The notes: a model not told the origin generated them from the letters alone. DNA of 64,000 bases from Blastococcus fimeti (GCA_900102115.1 FNAW01000001.1:806001-870000); one strand, 5' to 3'. Shown: positions 54,630-63,798, counted from the first letter of the stretch. Numbers and translations: made by a program.

Positions 54630-55499
54630 GTGCGGCACGCCATCCTCCGCGCCGGGCTGCCGCTGCTGGCCCTGCTGGCGCTCACCGGCTGCTCCGGCGG
54701 GAGCGCCGCGGACAGCGAGGCCGCCGTCTCCTCCGGGGACGCGTCGGCCTGCCCCGGGGAGGTGCTCGACGTGGTCGTGTCCGTCGGGGCGTGGAGCGAC
54801 GTCGTCCGTCGGCTGGGCGGGGACTGCGCGACGGTCACCACGATCGCCCCGGACACCGAGGCACCGGCGGAGGTGGTGCCCGCCGACCGGGCGGCCTTCG
54901 ACGCGGCCGACCTCGTCGTGCTCAACGGGGCGCGCCTGGACGGCTGGGCGGCGGACGCGGTGGCGGCGGCCGGCGACCCGGTCGTGGTCAGCGCCGCCGA
55001 GGTGGCCGGTGCCGACGGCCGGGGGAGCGATCCGCACCTCTGGTACGACCCCGCCGTCGTCCCGGAGGTGGCGCGCGCGGTGGCGCAGGAGCTGGCCGGC
55101 CTCTCCCCCGACGCCGAGCCCTACTTCGCCGCGCAGCACACCGCCTGGACCACCGAGCTGCAGCCGTGGCTCGAGGCGATCGCGGCGCTCGAGGCCGGGG
55201 CGGACGGGCGCACCTTCGCCGCGACCGGTGCGGTGTTCGGCCGGCTCGCCGAGGCCATGGGCCTGACCGACGTGACCCCCGAGGACCCGGCCGAGCTCGA
55301 GGCGGTCCTGCGCGACGGCACCGTGGACGTCCTCGTCCAGGTCGGCGACGAGCTGCCCGACCGGCTGGCCGAGGCCGCCGAGGACGCCGAGGTCCCCGTG
55401 GTAGCGATCAGCGAGGCGCCCGCCGAGGACGCGCCATTCGTGGAATGGCAGCTCGCCCAGCTCGGTGCGCTGGCCGACGCCCTCGCGGAAGGGCGCTGA
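54630..55499 (+). CDS. Metal-type (ZnuA/TroA-like) ABC binding lipoprotein, orphan
   Basis: A 289-residue lipoprotein with signal peptide and lipobox LTGC (near residue 20). The TroA fold shows GAWSDVVRRLGGDCATVTTI and the metal-site motif SDPHLWYDPAVVPEVARAV. Family members bring Zn2+ or Mn2+ to ABC importers. Only some of the usual histidine ligands are seen, and no permease or ATPase lies nearby, so it may serve a distant transporter or have another ligand. GGAGGA precedes the GTG at 54630. Confidence 0.82.
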   Translation: MRHAILRAGLPLLALLALTGCSGGSAADSEAAVSSGDASACPGEVLDVVVSVGAWSDVVRRLGGDCATVTTIAPDTEAPAEVVPADRAAFDAADLVVLNGARLDGWAADAVAAAGDPVVVSAAEVAGADGRGSDPHLWYDPAVVPEVARAVAQELAGLSPDAEPYFAAQHTAWTTELQPWLEAIAALEAGADGRTFAATGAVFGRLAEAMGLTDVTPEDPAELEAVLRDGTVDVLVQVGDELPDRLAEAAEDAEVPVVAISEAPAEDAPFVEWQLAQLGALADALAEGR

Positions 55500-55588
55500 C
55501 CGGGCAGTGATCGAGATCTCTCCTCCGAGCTGGTGATTTCCGGTTCCTGCCCGGTTCTCGCGGCCACCGCGGGGGCAGGGTGGGCTCC

Positions 55589-55723
55589 ATGGACGACCAG
55601 CGCGAATCCCGGGCAGCAGACTCCACCCCGCAGACCTCCGGCGACGAGCCGTCGGCCGAGGCATCCACCGCGGCGACGGTGGCCCGGATGCTGGCCAACC
55701 CGCGGCGGGTGCGCCGCTCCTGA
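55589..55723 (+). CDS. Small hydrophilic protein
   Basis: A 44-residue frame, MDDQRESRAADSTPQT and onward, ending in a basic RRVRRS tail after a short helix (TVARMLANP). It has no recognised family and no clear ribosome site. It is listed because it fits the pattern of short acidic proteins nearby. Confidence 0.35.
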   Translation: MDDQRESRAADSTPQTSGDEPSAEASTAATVARMLANPRRVRRS

Positions 55724-55877
55724 CCCGGCCGGCCGTCATCGTGCTCACCCAGGGTGACCACAACGGCCCCAGGCGACCGTCCCGCCACGAACAACCCGTT
55801 GTCCCCTCGTCACTCAGAGCAATCATCGTCGGCGTGCCGCGAACTGCTCCGTCACGCGCTGGGGCACCATCGCTGAC

Positions 55878-56504
55878 GTGACCGCCGCCATGCACCTCAC
55901 CGCCGTCGACGACATCGCGGCCCCGGTCCGCCGGAGCCGGGCGGAGCGTCAGGCGATCGTGCTCGACACCGCGGAGCGGCTGTTCTCCAGCCGCAGCTCG
56001 CGCAGCGTCGGCATGGACGAGCTGGTCCGCGAGACCGGCCTGGGCAAGATGACCGTCTACCGGCTCTTCAAGAGCAAGGACGACCTGGTCGGCGCCTACC
56101 TCACCCGCAAGGCCGCCACGGTGCTCGGCCTCATCGACGCCGACCTGATCCGCCTCGAGGACGACCCCCGCGCCGCCCTGCTGTCGGTCGTCGACGCCGT
56201 CGAGCGCGACGTCACCCGCACCGGCTTCCGCGGCTGCCCGTTCACCAACGTGAGCAGCGAGTACGACGACCCCCAGCACCCGGCCCGCAGCGCGGCCGCC
56301 GACTACAAGTTCGAGCTGCACGCCCGGCTCGAGCGGCTGACCGACCAGATCGTCCCGGGCGCCGGCGAGGACCTCGCCGCGCAGCTGCACCTCATCATCG
56401 ACGGGATGTACCTGTCCGGCGGGCTCCTCGGGCCCGACGGACCGGCCTCGCACGGCCGCCGGCTGGCCGAGAAGCTCATCGACGCGGCGGTCGCCCGCGC
56501 CTGA
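55878..56504 (+). CDS. TetR-family transcriptional regulator
   Basis: A 208-residue regulator with an N-terminal helix-turn-helix (IVLDTAERLFSSRSSRSVGM then ELVRETGLGKMTVYRLFKSK) and a C-terminal ligand domain containing FRGCPFTNVSSEYDD, as in AcrR-like regulators. The target is unknown; the nearest operator-like repeat is at the acyl-CoA dehydrogenase promoter 1.1 kb downstream. GTG at 55878 is a likely start. Confidence 0.85.
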   Translation: MTAAMHLTAVDDIAAPVRRSRAERQAIVLDTAERLFSSRSSRSVGMDELVRETGLGKMTVYRLFKSKDDLVGAYLTRKAATVLGLIDADLIRLEDDPRAALLSVVDAVERDVTRTGFRGCPFTNVSSEYDDPQHPARSAAADYKFELHARLERLTDQIVPGAGEDLAAQLHLIIDGMYLSGGLLGPDGPASHGRRLAEKLIDAAVARA

Positions 56505-56548
56505 TCGGCCAATCGGCGGGACCGGCCGTCCCACCGCACCATGGTCCG

Positions 56549-56980
56549 GTGACGAACGACCGGACCCGCCCCGATCTCGACGACACCACGGTCGAGGCGC
56601 TGGGCAAGCTCTCCGAGGCCCTGGAGACCGTCGACCAGGCCCGCGGCTTCCTCTACGCCTTCCACCAGCTCACCGGGAAGGCCGACCGCCTCCTGCAGGA
56701 GTCGGTCGAGCTGTTCGAGCAGGCCGGCGCCGATCAGCTGGCGGCGGACCTCGAGCGCGACCTGGTCGGCCGCAACGTCATCGCCGACCGGTGGACCTTC
56801 CAGATCGTCGAGGACTTCGACGCCGGGTACTGGGGCGCCTTCCGCAGCTACGACGCCCGTGCCCGCGAGGAGCTCTCCGGCGGGGACCGGCACGTGTTCG
56901 AGGCGCGGATGAAGCAGCGCGAGCGCACCCAGGGCCACCCCCGCCACGAAGCCGGCCCCGCGCTCTCCGACCAGGCCTGA
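56549..56980 (+). CDS. Conserved hypothetical protein, helical
   Basis: A 143-residue soluble protein (TVEALGKLSEALETVDQARG, FLYAFHQLTGKADRLLQESV, RWTFQIVEDFDAGYWGAFRS). It appears all-helical. I recall similar proteins in actinobacteria but no known role. A CACCAT -10-like box lies 6 nt before the GTG at 56549. Confidence 0.75.
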   Translation: MTNDRTRPDLDDTTVEALGKLSEALETVDQARGFLYAFHQLTGKADRLLQESVELFEQAGADQLAADLERDLVGRNVIADRWTFQIVEDFDAGYWGAFRSYDARAREELSGGDRHVFEARMKQRERTQGHPRHEAGPALSDQA

Positions 56981-57024
56981 TCCGTTTCCCCGCCCGCCCT
57001 GGCGGGCAGAACCGGAGGGTGACC

Positions 57025-57189
57025 ATGCCCGACGAGAACAGCGCAGGTTCCGACCGCGAGGCCAAGCCCCTCGGAGCCGAGAAGGCGCCCGGCGAGGACC
57101 GGGAGTCGCTCGGGGACGTCAAGGGCTCCACCGACGGCATCGCGGGCCCGGCCTATCCGCCCGCAGACACCGAACCGGACGCACAGTGA
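57025..57189 (+). CDS. Small acidic hydrophilic protein upstream of LapA
   Basis: A 54-residue frame, MPDENSAGSDREAKPLG and onward, with a GGAGGG ribosome site 7 nt upstream. Its stop overlaps the next GTG as GTGA, so it is coupled to the LapA gene. It is disordered, and no family is recognised. Confidence 0.6.
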   Translation: MPDENSAGSDREAKPLGAEKAPGEDRESLGDVKGSTDGIAGPAYPPADTEPDAQ

Positions 57190-57542
57190 CCACCCCGGAT
57201 CCCCGGACGACCGGAACTCCGGACGACCCGCTGAGCGTCGGCCTCGACCGGCCGGCCGCCCCGCCGCAGCCGGCCCAGCCGACGACACCGTCCGGGCCCG
57301 GCCGCACGCGGCAGGCAGCCGGCACCATCGGCCGAGGCCTCGCGCTGGGCCTGCTGCTGTTCGTGACCGTCGTCCTGGTGCTGTTCGTCGTGTTCAACGG
57401 CCAGACGGTGCAGATCAGCCTGGTCTTCACCGACGTCGACGCCCCGCTGGTCCTCGCCCTGGTCATCGCGGCCGTGCTCGGCGCACTCGTCGGCTGGCTG
57501 CTGCACCTCGTGCTCCGCACCCGCCGGCGCCACCGCTCCTGA
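57186..57542 (+). CDS. LapA-family (DUF1049) membrane protein
   Basis: A 118-residue protein with a Pro-rich N-terminus and two transmembrane helices (about 50-70, LALGLLLFVTVVLVLFVVF, and 85-108). The sequence NGQTVQISLVF between them is the LapA signature. LapA relatives assist lipopolysaccharide assembly in Gram-negatives; in actinobacteria the role is unknown. The GTG start overlaps the upstream stop. Confidence 0.85.
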   Translation: MTTPDPRTTGTPDDPLSVGLDRPAAPPQPAQPTTPSGPGRTRQAAGTIGRGLALGLLLFVTVVLVLFVVFNGQTVQISLVFTDVDAPLVLALVIAAVLGALVGWLLHLVLRTRRRHRS

Positions 57543-57552
57543 CCCCTCCTCC

Positions 57553-57583
57553 CCGCAGGCACCCCTCCGGGGCGTGTCTGCGG
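57553..57583 (+). terminator. Terminator after LapA
   Basis: An imperfect hairpin, CCGCAG...CCCC-TCC-GGGG...CTGCGG, starts 10 nt after the stop codon, upstream of the acyl-CoA dehydrogenase promoter. Confidence 0.55.
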
Positions 57584-57627
57584 AGAGGCGTGCCCGCTCC
57601 CTGCCGTGAGCCGGTATCGTCCTTTGT

Positions 57628-57639
57628 TACTGGCGAGTA
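57628..57639. promoter_or_regulatory. Candidate TetR-type operator in the fadE promoter
   Basis: TACTGGCGAGTA is an inverted repeat (TACT...AGTA) 58 bp upstream of the fadE ATG. Similar TTACTsGCsAGTAA sites are associated with TetR regulators of fatty-acid genes in actinobacteria, to my knowledge. The regulator is not identified here. Confidence 0.5.
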
Positions 57640-57697
57640 GGTCACGCCGGATCGAAGGACTTGCCGGCCACGGCACGGAGCACGGGAGCACAGCGCG

Positions 57698-59542
57698 ATG
57701 ACGCACTACACCGCCAATCTGCGGGACCTCGAGTTCAACCTCTTCGAGTTCCTCGACACCAAGGACCGGTTCGGCACCGGCCCGTTCGCGCAGATGGACG
57801 CCGAGACCGCACGTGGCGTGCTGGCCGAGATCCGCAAGCTCGCCGAGGGGCCGATCGCCGCGTCGTTCACCGACGCCGACCGCAACCCGCCGGTCTTCGA
57901 CCCGGCCACGAACTCGGTGACCCTGCCCGAGTCGTTCAAGAAGTCGGTGCAGGCGCTCAACGCCGGCGAGTGGTTCCGGCTCGACCTCTCCGAGGAGCTG
58001 GGCGGCTTCGGCGCACCGGCGGCCCTCACCTGGGGCGCGTTCGAGATGGTGCTCGGCGCGAACCCCGCCGTCTTCATGTACGGCTCGGGCCCCTCCTTCG
58101 CCCAGACGCTGTACGACCTGGGCACCGAGGACCAGAAGAAGCTCGCCCGGATCATGATCGACAAGGGCTGGGGCGCCACGATGGTGCTCACCGAGCCGGA
58201 CGCGGGCTCCGACGTCGGCGCCGGCCGCACGAAGGCCGTGCAGCAGCCCGACGGCTCGTGGCACATCTCCGGCGTGAAGCGGTTCATCACCTCCGCCGAG
58301 CACGACCTCAGCGACAACATCATCCACCTCGTCCTGGCCCGCCCCGAGGGCGCGAAGGCCGGCACGAAGGGGCTCTCGCTGTTCGTCGTCCCGAAGTTCC
58401 ACGTGGACCTCGAGACCGGTGAGCTCGGCGAGCGCAACGGCGCCTACGTCACCAACGTCGAGAAGAAGATGGGCCTGAAGGTGTCCACCACCTGCGAGGT
58501 GACCTTCGGCGACGGCCCGGTGCCCGCGCAGGGCTGGCTGGTCGGCGAGGTGCACGACGGCATCGCCCAGATGTTCAAGATCATCGAGTACGCCCGGATG
58601 TTCGTCGGCACCAAGGCCATCGCCACGCTGTCGGCCGGGTACCAGGTGGCCCTGGACTACGCGAAGACCCGCGTCCAGGGCGCGGACCTGACGGCGACGT
58701 CGAAGGACGCGCCGCGGGTTCCGATCACCCACCACCCCGACGTGCGCCGCTCCCTGATGCTGCAGAAGTCCTACGCCGAGGGCATGCGCGCGCTCTACCT
58801 GTACACGGCCAGCTTCCGCGACCAGGTGACCGCCGCCGAGGCCGAGGGCACCGCGGACAGCGAGGAGGCGACGCTCGCCGCCCGCCTCAACGACCTGCTG
58901 CTGCCGATCGTGAAGGGCTTCGGCTCCGAGCGCGCCACCCAACTGCTCACCGCCGAGTCGCTGCAGACCCTGGGCGGGTCGGGCTTCCTGCAGGACTACC
59001 CGATCGAGCAGTACATCCGGGACTCCAAGATCGACACCCTCTACGAGGGCACCACCGCGATCCAGGGCCAGGACTTCTTCTTCCGGAAGATCGTCCGGGA
59101 CGGCGGCGTGGCGCTGACCTGGCTGGCCGGTCAGATCCAGGCCACGATCGACAACGAGGTGGGCAACGGCCGGCTCAAGGAGGAGCGCGCCGCGCTCGCG
59201 GCCGCGCTCAACGAGGTCCAGGGCATGCTCACCGCGATGTTCGGCCACCTCACCGAGGCCCAGCAGGACATGAAGGCCCTCTACAAGGTGGGCCAGAACA
59301 GCAGCCGCCTGCTGCTGTCGGTCGGTGACCTGGTCACCGCCTGGCTGCTGGTCCGCCAGTCCGAGGTCGCGCTGGCCGCGCTGGCCGGGGACGTCAGCGA
59401 GAAGGACCGGTTCTTCTACGAGGGCAAGCTCGCCGCCACCCGGTTCTTCACCAGCCAGGTGCTGCCCCGCCTGAGCAGCGAGCGGATCATCGTCGAGAAC
59501 ACCGACAACGCGCTGATGGAGGTCGACGAGGCCTGCTTCTGA
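57698..59542 (+). CDS. Acyl-CoA dehydrogenase, FadE5-like
   Basis: A 614-residue flavoprotein with a long N-terminal segment ([20 protein letters not shown]), ACAD domains ([31 protein letters not shown]) and a C-terminal extra helical region ([20 protein letters not shown]). Length and N-terminus match mycobacterial FadE5, a broad-chain acyl-CoA dehydrogenase of beta-oxidation. It makes trans-2-enoyl-CoA and passes electrons to ETF and then to EtfD, whose likely gene is at 36.4 kb. A terminator follows. Confidence 0.93.
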   Translation: MTHYTANLRDLEFNLFEFLDTKDRFGTGPFAQMDAETARGVLAEIRKLAEGPIAASFTDADRNPPVFDPATNSVTLPESFKKSVQALNAGEWFRLDLSEELGGFGAPAALTWGAFEMVLGANPAVFMYGSGPSFAQTLYDLGTEDQKKLARIMIDKGWGATMVLTEPDAGSDVGAGRTKAVQQPDGSWHISGVKRFITSAEHDLSDNIIHLVLARPEGAKAGTKGLSLFVVPKFHVDLETGELGERNGAYVTNVEKKMGLKVSTTCEVTFGDGPVPAQGWLVGEVHDGIAQMFKIIEYARMFVGTKAIATLSAGYQVALDYAKTRVQGADLTATSKDAPRVPITHHPDVRRSLMLQKSYAEGMRALYLYTASFRDQVTAAEAEGTADSEEATLAARLNDLLLPIVKGFGSERATQLLTAESLQTLGGSGFLQDYPIEQYIRDSKIDTLYEGTTAIQGQDFFFRKIVRDGGVALTWLAGQIQATIDNEVGNGRLKEERAALAAALNEVQGMLTAMFGHLTEAQQDMKALYKVGQNSSRLLLSVGDLVTAWLLVRQSEVALAALAGDVSEKDRFFYEGKLAATRFFTSQVLPRLSSERIIVENTDNALMEVDEACF

Positions 59543-59559
59543 GCGCCTCGCTGACCGCC

Positions 59560-59597
59560 GACGCACCGCCCCTCCCGACCGGGAGGTGCGGTGCGTC
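59560..59597 (+). terminator. fadE terminator hairpin
   Basis: GACGCACCGC (59560-59569) pairs with GCGGTGCGTC (59588-59597), with an inner CCTCCC/GGGAGG stem. It begins 18 nt after the stop. Confidence 0.85.
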
Positions 59598-59634
59598 GCT
59601 GTTTGGCCCCGGGGACGACGGGCATGGGCCGGGG

Positions 59635-59796
59635 ATGAGCGAGCCCGAAGCCACCGGTTACCGCGAGTCTCCCGACACCACCGACGGCACGTCACCCACC
59701 CCGGACGACGCTCCGGAGGGGTCGGCGACGCTGACCACCGACGAGGACGCGCAGTCCGACGACGGCGTCGTCCGCCCGGGCAACTCCCCGGACTGA
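59635..59796 (+). CDS. Small acidic hydrophilic protein
   Basis: A 53-residue frame, MSEPEATGYRESPDTT and onward, rich in Asp, Glu, Thr and Pro and disordered. The ATG at 59635 has no clear ribosome site. It is related in character to the frames at 54398 and 57025. No family is known. Confidence 0.45.
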   Translation: MSEPEATGYRESPDTTDGTSPTPDDAPEGSATLTTDEDAQSDDGVVRPGNSPD

Positions 59797-59822
59797 GCGG
59801 AGGCCACACCTACCCTGGGCAC

Positions 59823-60704
59823 GTGACTGCCGTCGTCGGAACCCTGTTCGCTTGGCAGGAATGGCAGACCAGGACGGCGGCGCACGAGGCGCGCATCGAC
59901 CGCTGGGCCGTGCCGCACCGCGAGCGGCGTTCGCGCGGCGAGACCCACCCGGTGCACGACTTCCTCTTCACGTACTACTCCGAGACGCCGGGCCGGGTGC
60001 GCCGCTGGCACCCCGGCGTCGGGACCGCGCTGGCGCCCTCGGACGACGGCCCCGCCCCCCACGCCGCGTGGCGCTGGTACCGCACCGACGACGACGGCGT
60101 GGTGGCGCTGGACCGGGACGGCTACCTGGCCGACCGCGGGACGACGGTCGAGTTCGTGCGCGGCCTGCTGGCCGCCACCGCGAGCCGGCCGGTCTTCGCC
60201 GGCTGCTTCGGGCTGCACGAGTGGGCGATGGTCTACCGCGCCGACGAGCGACGGCACGCGCTGCCACTGCGGCTGGGCCGGGCGGGCACCGACGCCGTCG
60301 TCGAGGCCGCCCAGATCCGGTGCAGCCACTACGACGCCTTCCGGTTCTTCACGCCGGAGGCCGTGGGCCGCAACCGGCTGCAGCCCACCCGCGAGACGCA
60401 GCCGGCGCTGGAGCAGCCCGGCTGCCTGCACGCGACGATGGACCTCTACAAGTGGGCCTACAAGCTCGGCCCGGCGGTCCCGGGCGAGCTGCTCGCCGAC
60501 TGCTTCGACCTCGCGGCCGACGTCCGCGAGCTGGACATGCGCGCCTCGCCCTACGACCTGGGCGACGCCGGCTACACCCCCGTGGCCATCGAGACCCCGG
60601 AGGGCAGGACCGAGTACGCGACGGCCCAACGGAGGTTCGCCCGCCGCGGCGGCGAGCTCCGACAGCGGCTGCTGGCCATCTGCGAGACGCTGACCCAGGC
60701 ATGA
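59823..60704 (+). CDS. Conserved actinobacterial protein, sometimes annotated 3-methyladenine DNA glycosylase
   Basis: A 293-residue soluble protein with conserved stretches HPVHDFLFTYYSETPGRVRR, CFGLHEWAMVYRADERRHAL and QPGCLHATMDLYKWAYKLGP. I recall this family being labelled 3-methyladenine DNA glycosylase in actinobacterial genomes, but I see no helix-hairpin-helix or Gly/Pro-Asp motif, so that activity is unsupported. The GTG at 59823 stands 6 nt after a TACCCT box, so the mRNA is likely leaderless. Confidence 0.7.
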   Translation: MTAVVGTLFAWQEWQTRTAAHEARIDRWAVPHRERRSRGETHPVHDFLFTYYSETPGRVRRWHPGVGTALAPSDDGPAPHAAWRWYRTDDDGVVALDRDGYLADRGTTVEFVRGLLAATASRPVFAGCFGLHEWAMVYRADERRHALPLRLGRAGTDAVVEAAQIRCSHYDAFRFFTPEAVGRNRLQPTRETQPALEQPGCLHATMDLYKWAYKLGPAVPGELLADCFDLAADVRELDMRASPYDLGDAGYTPVAIETPEGRTEYATAQRRFARRGGELRQRLLAICETLTQA

Positions 60705-60735
60705 GATGTTCACCTCGCCGCCGTACCGTCAGGCC

Positions 60736-61566
60736 GTGACCTCCCTCCACGACACCCGCTGGTTGCAGCTCGACGGCACCGCGAACACCCGTGACCTGGG
60801 CGGACTGCCCACCACCGACGGCGGCCGCACGAAGCCGAACCGCATCCTGCGCAGCGACAACCTGCAGACCCTCAGCGACGCCGACGTGCAGCGCCTGGTC
60901 GGGGAGATCGGCCTGCGAGAGGTGATCGACCTGCGCACGAGCGCCGAGGTGCTCCTCGAGGGCCGCGGGCCGCTGCGTGACCGGCCGGAGGTGGTCCACC
61001 GCCACTTCACGCTGCTGCCCGAGCGCGGCCAGTACACCGACGTGTTCGCCGCCGAGGAGCCCGAGGTCCCCGACCTCCCCTCCGGCTGGCTGGACTCGCT
61101 GCTTCCGCGCCACGTCGCCGAGCACGACGAGGGCGAGCCGCCGCCGGTGCGCAGCTACCTCGGCTACCTGACCCAGCGCGGCGATGCCGTCGTCGAGGCG
61201 CTGCGCGCCCTGGCGGCGCCGGGCGAGGGCGCGTCGGTGGTGCACTGCGCCGCGGGCAAGGACCGCACCGGGGTGGTCGTCGCGCTGTCGCTGGCGGTTG
61301 CCGGCGTGCCGCACGACGAGATCGCCATCGACTACGGGCTCAGCGGGGACGTCATCGAGGCCATCGTCGCCCGGCTGGCCGCCACCCGGACCTACGGCGG
61401 GGACATGGAGCGGCGGGACACGGCCGCGCACGCCCCGCGCCGGGAGACGATGGACCGGGTCCTCGAGATCCTGGACGAGCGCTTCGGCGGCCCGATCGGC
61501 TGGCTGGAGGCGCACGGCTTCGGCGCCGACGAGCAGGCCGCGCTCCGGGCGCGACTGCGAGACTGA
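60736..61566 (+). CDS. Protein tyrosine/lipid phosphatase, PtpB-like
   Basis: A 276-residue phosphatase. The N-terminal NTRDLGGLPTTDGGRTKPNR and P-loop HCAAGKDRTGV (CX5R: Cys171, Arg177) match the Y_phosphatase3 family that includes mycobacterial PtpB. It dephosphorylates phosphotyrosine or phosphoinositides. There is no signal peptide. The GTG at 60736 is 6 nt after a TACCGT -10-like box. Confidence 0.9.
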   Translation: MTSLHDTRWLQLDGTANTRDLGGLPTTDGGRTKPNRILRSDNLQTLSDADVQRLVGEIGLREVIDLRTSAEVLLEGRGPLRDRPEVVHRHFTLLPERGQYTDVFAAEEPEVPDLPSGWLDSLLPRHVAEHDEGEPPPVRSYLGYLTQRGDAVVEALRALAAPGEGASVVHCAAGKDRTGVVVALSLAVAGVPHDEIAIDYGLSGDVIEAIVARLAATRTYGGDMERRDTAAHAPRRETMDRVLEILDERFGGPIGWLEAHGFGADEQAALRARLRD

Positions 61567-61567
61567 G

Positions 61568-61593
61568 CGACCGGCCGGTCAGACGGCCGGTCG
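61568..61593. terminator. Bidirectional hairpin between the phosphatase and GGDEF genes
   Basis: CGACCGGCCG-N6-CGGCCGGTCG is a perfect 10-bp stem that starts just after the phosphatase stop and overlaps the last codons of the convergent GGDEF gene. Confidence 0.65.
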
Positions 61594-63654
61594 AGGGGTG
61601 CTCTGCCGCTGCTTGTGCCGGTACATCGCGGCGTCGGCCTGGCGCAGCAGCTCCTCGGCGTCGCTGCCCGGCTGGTGCACGGCGACCCCGACGCTGGTGC
61701 CGACCGTCACCTCCCGGCCCTCGAGCCGGAACGGCTCGTCGAAGCAGTCCACGACGCGAGCGGCGAGGCCGTGCGCGTCGGCCGGGTCGACCAGGCCCGG
61801 CAGGATGATCGCGAACTCGTCGCCGCTCAACCGGCCGACGGTGTCCCCGGGCCGGATCGCGGCCCCCAGCCGGGCGGCGACCTGACGGAGCAGCTCGTCC
61901 CCGGCCGCGTGCCCGAGGACGTCGTTGACCTGCTTGAAGCGGTCGAGGTCGCAGAAGAGCACGCCCAGGTGGGCACCCGGGCCGGCCGACGGCAGCTCGG
62001 CGAGCAGCCGCTCCAGGAAGAGCACCCGGTTCGGCAGGCCGGTCAGCGCGTCGTGGTGGGCCTGGTGCCGCACGGTCTCGAGCAGGCGGGCGCGCTGCAG
62101 GGCCGAGATGGCCTGGTCGCCGACGCCTTGGAGCCGGGCGAGCACGTCCCCGGTGAGCTCCTCGGGGGCCTCGCCGGTCTCCCAGCTCGCGGTGGCCACC
62201 CCGAGGAAGGTGTCGGCCGCGACCAAGGGCAGCGCAACCACGTCAGCGACCTCGATCTGAGCAAGCAGTCGGCGCAGTCCGGGGCTGCTGTCTGCGTCCC
62301 GGATGATGCGCGGTTCGCGGTTGGTGAGCAGCTCCATCAGCTCGGGGGTGTCCTCCGGGCTGAGCGGCGTCTCGAAGAAGATGCCGGCGCCCTCCGCGGA
62401 GAGGTTGATCGAGGCACGCGCCCGGAGCCGACCGTCGGCCGGATCCCAGAGCATCACCGAGGCGCTGCTGCAGCCGACCACCCGGGGAAGCGCCTCGGCC
62501 ACCACGGCGGAGATGGCGTCCACGTCCTCCGCCGCGGCCAGCTCGTGGGCCAGCGAGAGCAGGGCACCGGCCCGGCTCGCCTCGAGCCGGGTGTCCTCGA
62601 GGGCCATCAGCAGGTCCAGTGCCGCCGCGGCGTGGCCGGCGTAGGCGGCCAGCATCGCGGCCTCGTCACCGATGGGGTGGTCGCCCGGACGGTAGAGCGC
62701 GGCCAGCCGGCCGTGGGTGCGCCGGGACGAGGCGATATCGGCGACGACGGCGCTGCTGCCGAGGTCGTCGCCCGCGAGTAGCGCGCCGACCAGGCCGGGC
62801 AGCTGCTCGGCAGGCACGCCCGCGCTGTGCACCAGCGGCGCACCACCGCCGGGCGTTCCGACGGCCAGCAGGTACGCGGGAGCGAGCACCGCCTCGGCCG
62901 CTCGGCTCACGATGCGCCGGAGCACGGTCTCGAGGTCGTCACTGGCCACGAGATCAGTGGCCGCGGACTGGAGGGCCTGGAGTTGCCCGCGCAGCGCATG
63001 CAGTTCGGGGTCGACGGTCGTCCGGCGCGTCCGGCGCCACGGCAGGCGAGATCGAGGCGCCCACTCGAGGTGGTAGACGCAGGCGTCGAGGCCGTCGGAC
63101 TGGCACTCGGTGTGCAGGATCCGGGCCGGGGGGAGCGTGAAGATCGCCGGGACGGTGCTCAGCAGCCCCTGGGTGTAGAGGCAATCCAGGCGGGAGTGCA
63201 GGTAGCCGTCGTGCAGCCGGTACCGGATCGTGGCCGTCGTGCGCCCGGTCGCCACGATCTGCATGGTCGACGTGGTGCTGAACTTCTGGACCGCCCGGGG
63301 CAGCTTGCCGAAGACGTGCCGGGGCGAGCCCATCGTGCGCAGGAGCAGGACCAGCGAGTGCGCCATCCCCGACCGCAGCGCCGAGGCACCCACCTCGTAC
63401 ATCGTGCGCGGATCGCGCAGCACCTCAGTGGCCGCGGCGAAGAGCCGGATCCGCAGGTCGTAGCTCCACCAGCGCGACCGGTCCTCCAGCTCGTCCAGGG
63501 ATGCCGTCGTCCCGGTCCGGGCCAGTACCTGGGCCACCGCCTCGTCACCGCCGACGGCGCGGACGTAGCTCAGCAGGCCGCCCGTGGTGGCGCCGCTGGT
63601 CTCGGGGGCGTCGGCCGGCGCGGTCACCGCGGGCTCTTCGTCGCGTCGGTGCAC
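61579..63654 (-). CDS. Diguanylate cyclase with V4R-like and GAF sensor domains
   Basis: A 691-residue soluble protein. Residues ~20-195 form a domain with the ending HTECQSDGLDACVYHLEW that recalls V4R-like/haem-NO-associated ligand domains. A GAF-like region (225-350) and a second GAF (360-510) follow, then GGDEF (525-685) with SGDEF in the active site, and an RPGD allosteric I-site five residues before it. It should make cyclic di-GMP with product inhibition. No EAL domain is present. The GTG at 63654 is the assumed start. Confidence 0.88.
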   Translation of the reverse strand: MHRRDEEPAVTAPADAPETSGATTGGLLSYVRAVGGDEAVAQVLARTGTTASLDELEDRSRWWSYDLRIRLFAAATEVLRDPRTMYEVGASALRSGMAHSLVLLLRTMGSPRHVFGKLPRAVQKFSTTSTMQIVATGRTTATIRYRLHDGYLHSRLDCLYTQGLLSTVPAIFTLPPARILHTECQSDGLDACVYHLEWAPRSRLPWRRTRRTTVDPELHALRGQLQALQSAATDLVASDDLETVLRRIVSRAAEAVLAPAYLLAVGTPGGGAPLVHSAGVPAEQLPGLVGALLAGDDLGSSAVVADIASSRRTHGRLAALYRPGDHPIGDEAAMLAAYAGHAAAALDLLMALEDTRLEASRAGALLSLAHELAAAEDVDAISAVVAEALPRVVGCSSASVMLWDPADGRLRARASINLSAEGAGIFFETPLSPEDTPELMELLTNREPRIIRDADSSPGLRRLLAQIEVADVVALPLVAADTFLGVATASWETGEAPEELTGDVLARLQGVGDQAISALQRARLLETVRHQAHHDALTGLPNRVLFLERLLAELPSAGPGAHLGVLFCDLDRFKQVNDVLGHAAGDELLRQVAARLGAAIRPGDTVGRLSGDEFAIILPGLVDPADAHGLAARVVDCFDEPFRLEGREVTVGTSVGVAVHQPGSDAEELLRQADAAMYRHKQRQSTPRPAV

Positions 63655-63798
63655 GTCAGAGCGGCGACCGGGGTCCGACCACCAGGCCGGTCCGGGTCGC
63701 TCCCCGTCCGCACGCGCATCACGAGAGACGTTTCGGCACCCACGGGTCCCGTCCTGAGTGGAACCACCCTTCCGGGTGGGCGACCCCGGACAGCATTC

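Noticed and set aside
52953..56534. 1193-codon minus-strand frame covering ribokinase to TetR
   Set aside because: Only the last 113 codons (DUF3140) are real; the rest is antisense to well-supported genes.
59823..60704. DNA glycosylase function
   Set aside because: The name exists in annotations, but no helix-hairpin-helix or catalytic Asp motif is visible, so it is kept as unknown.
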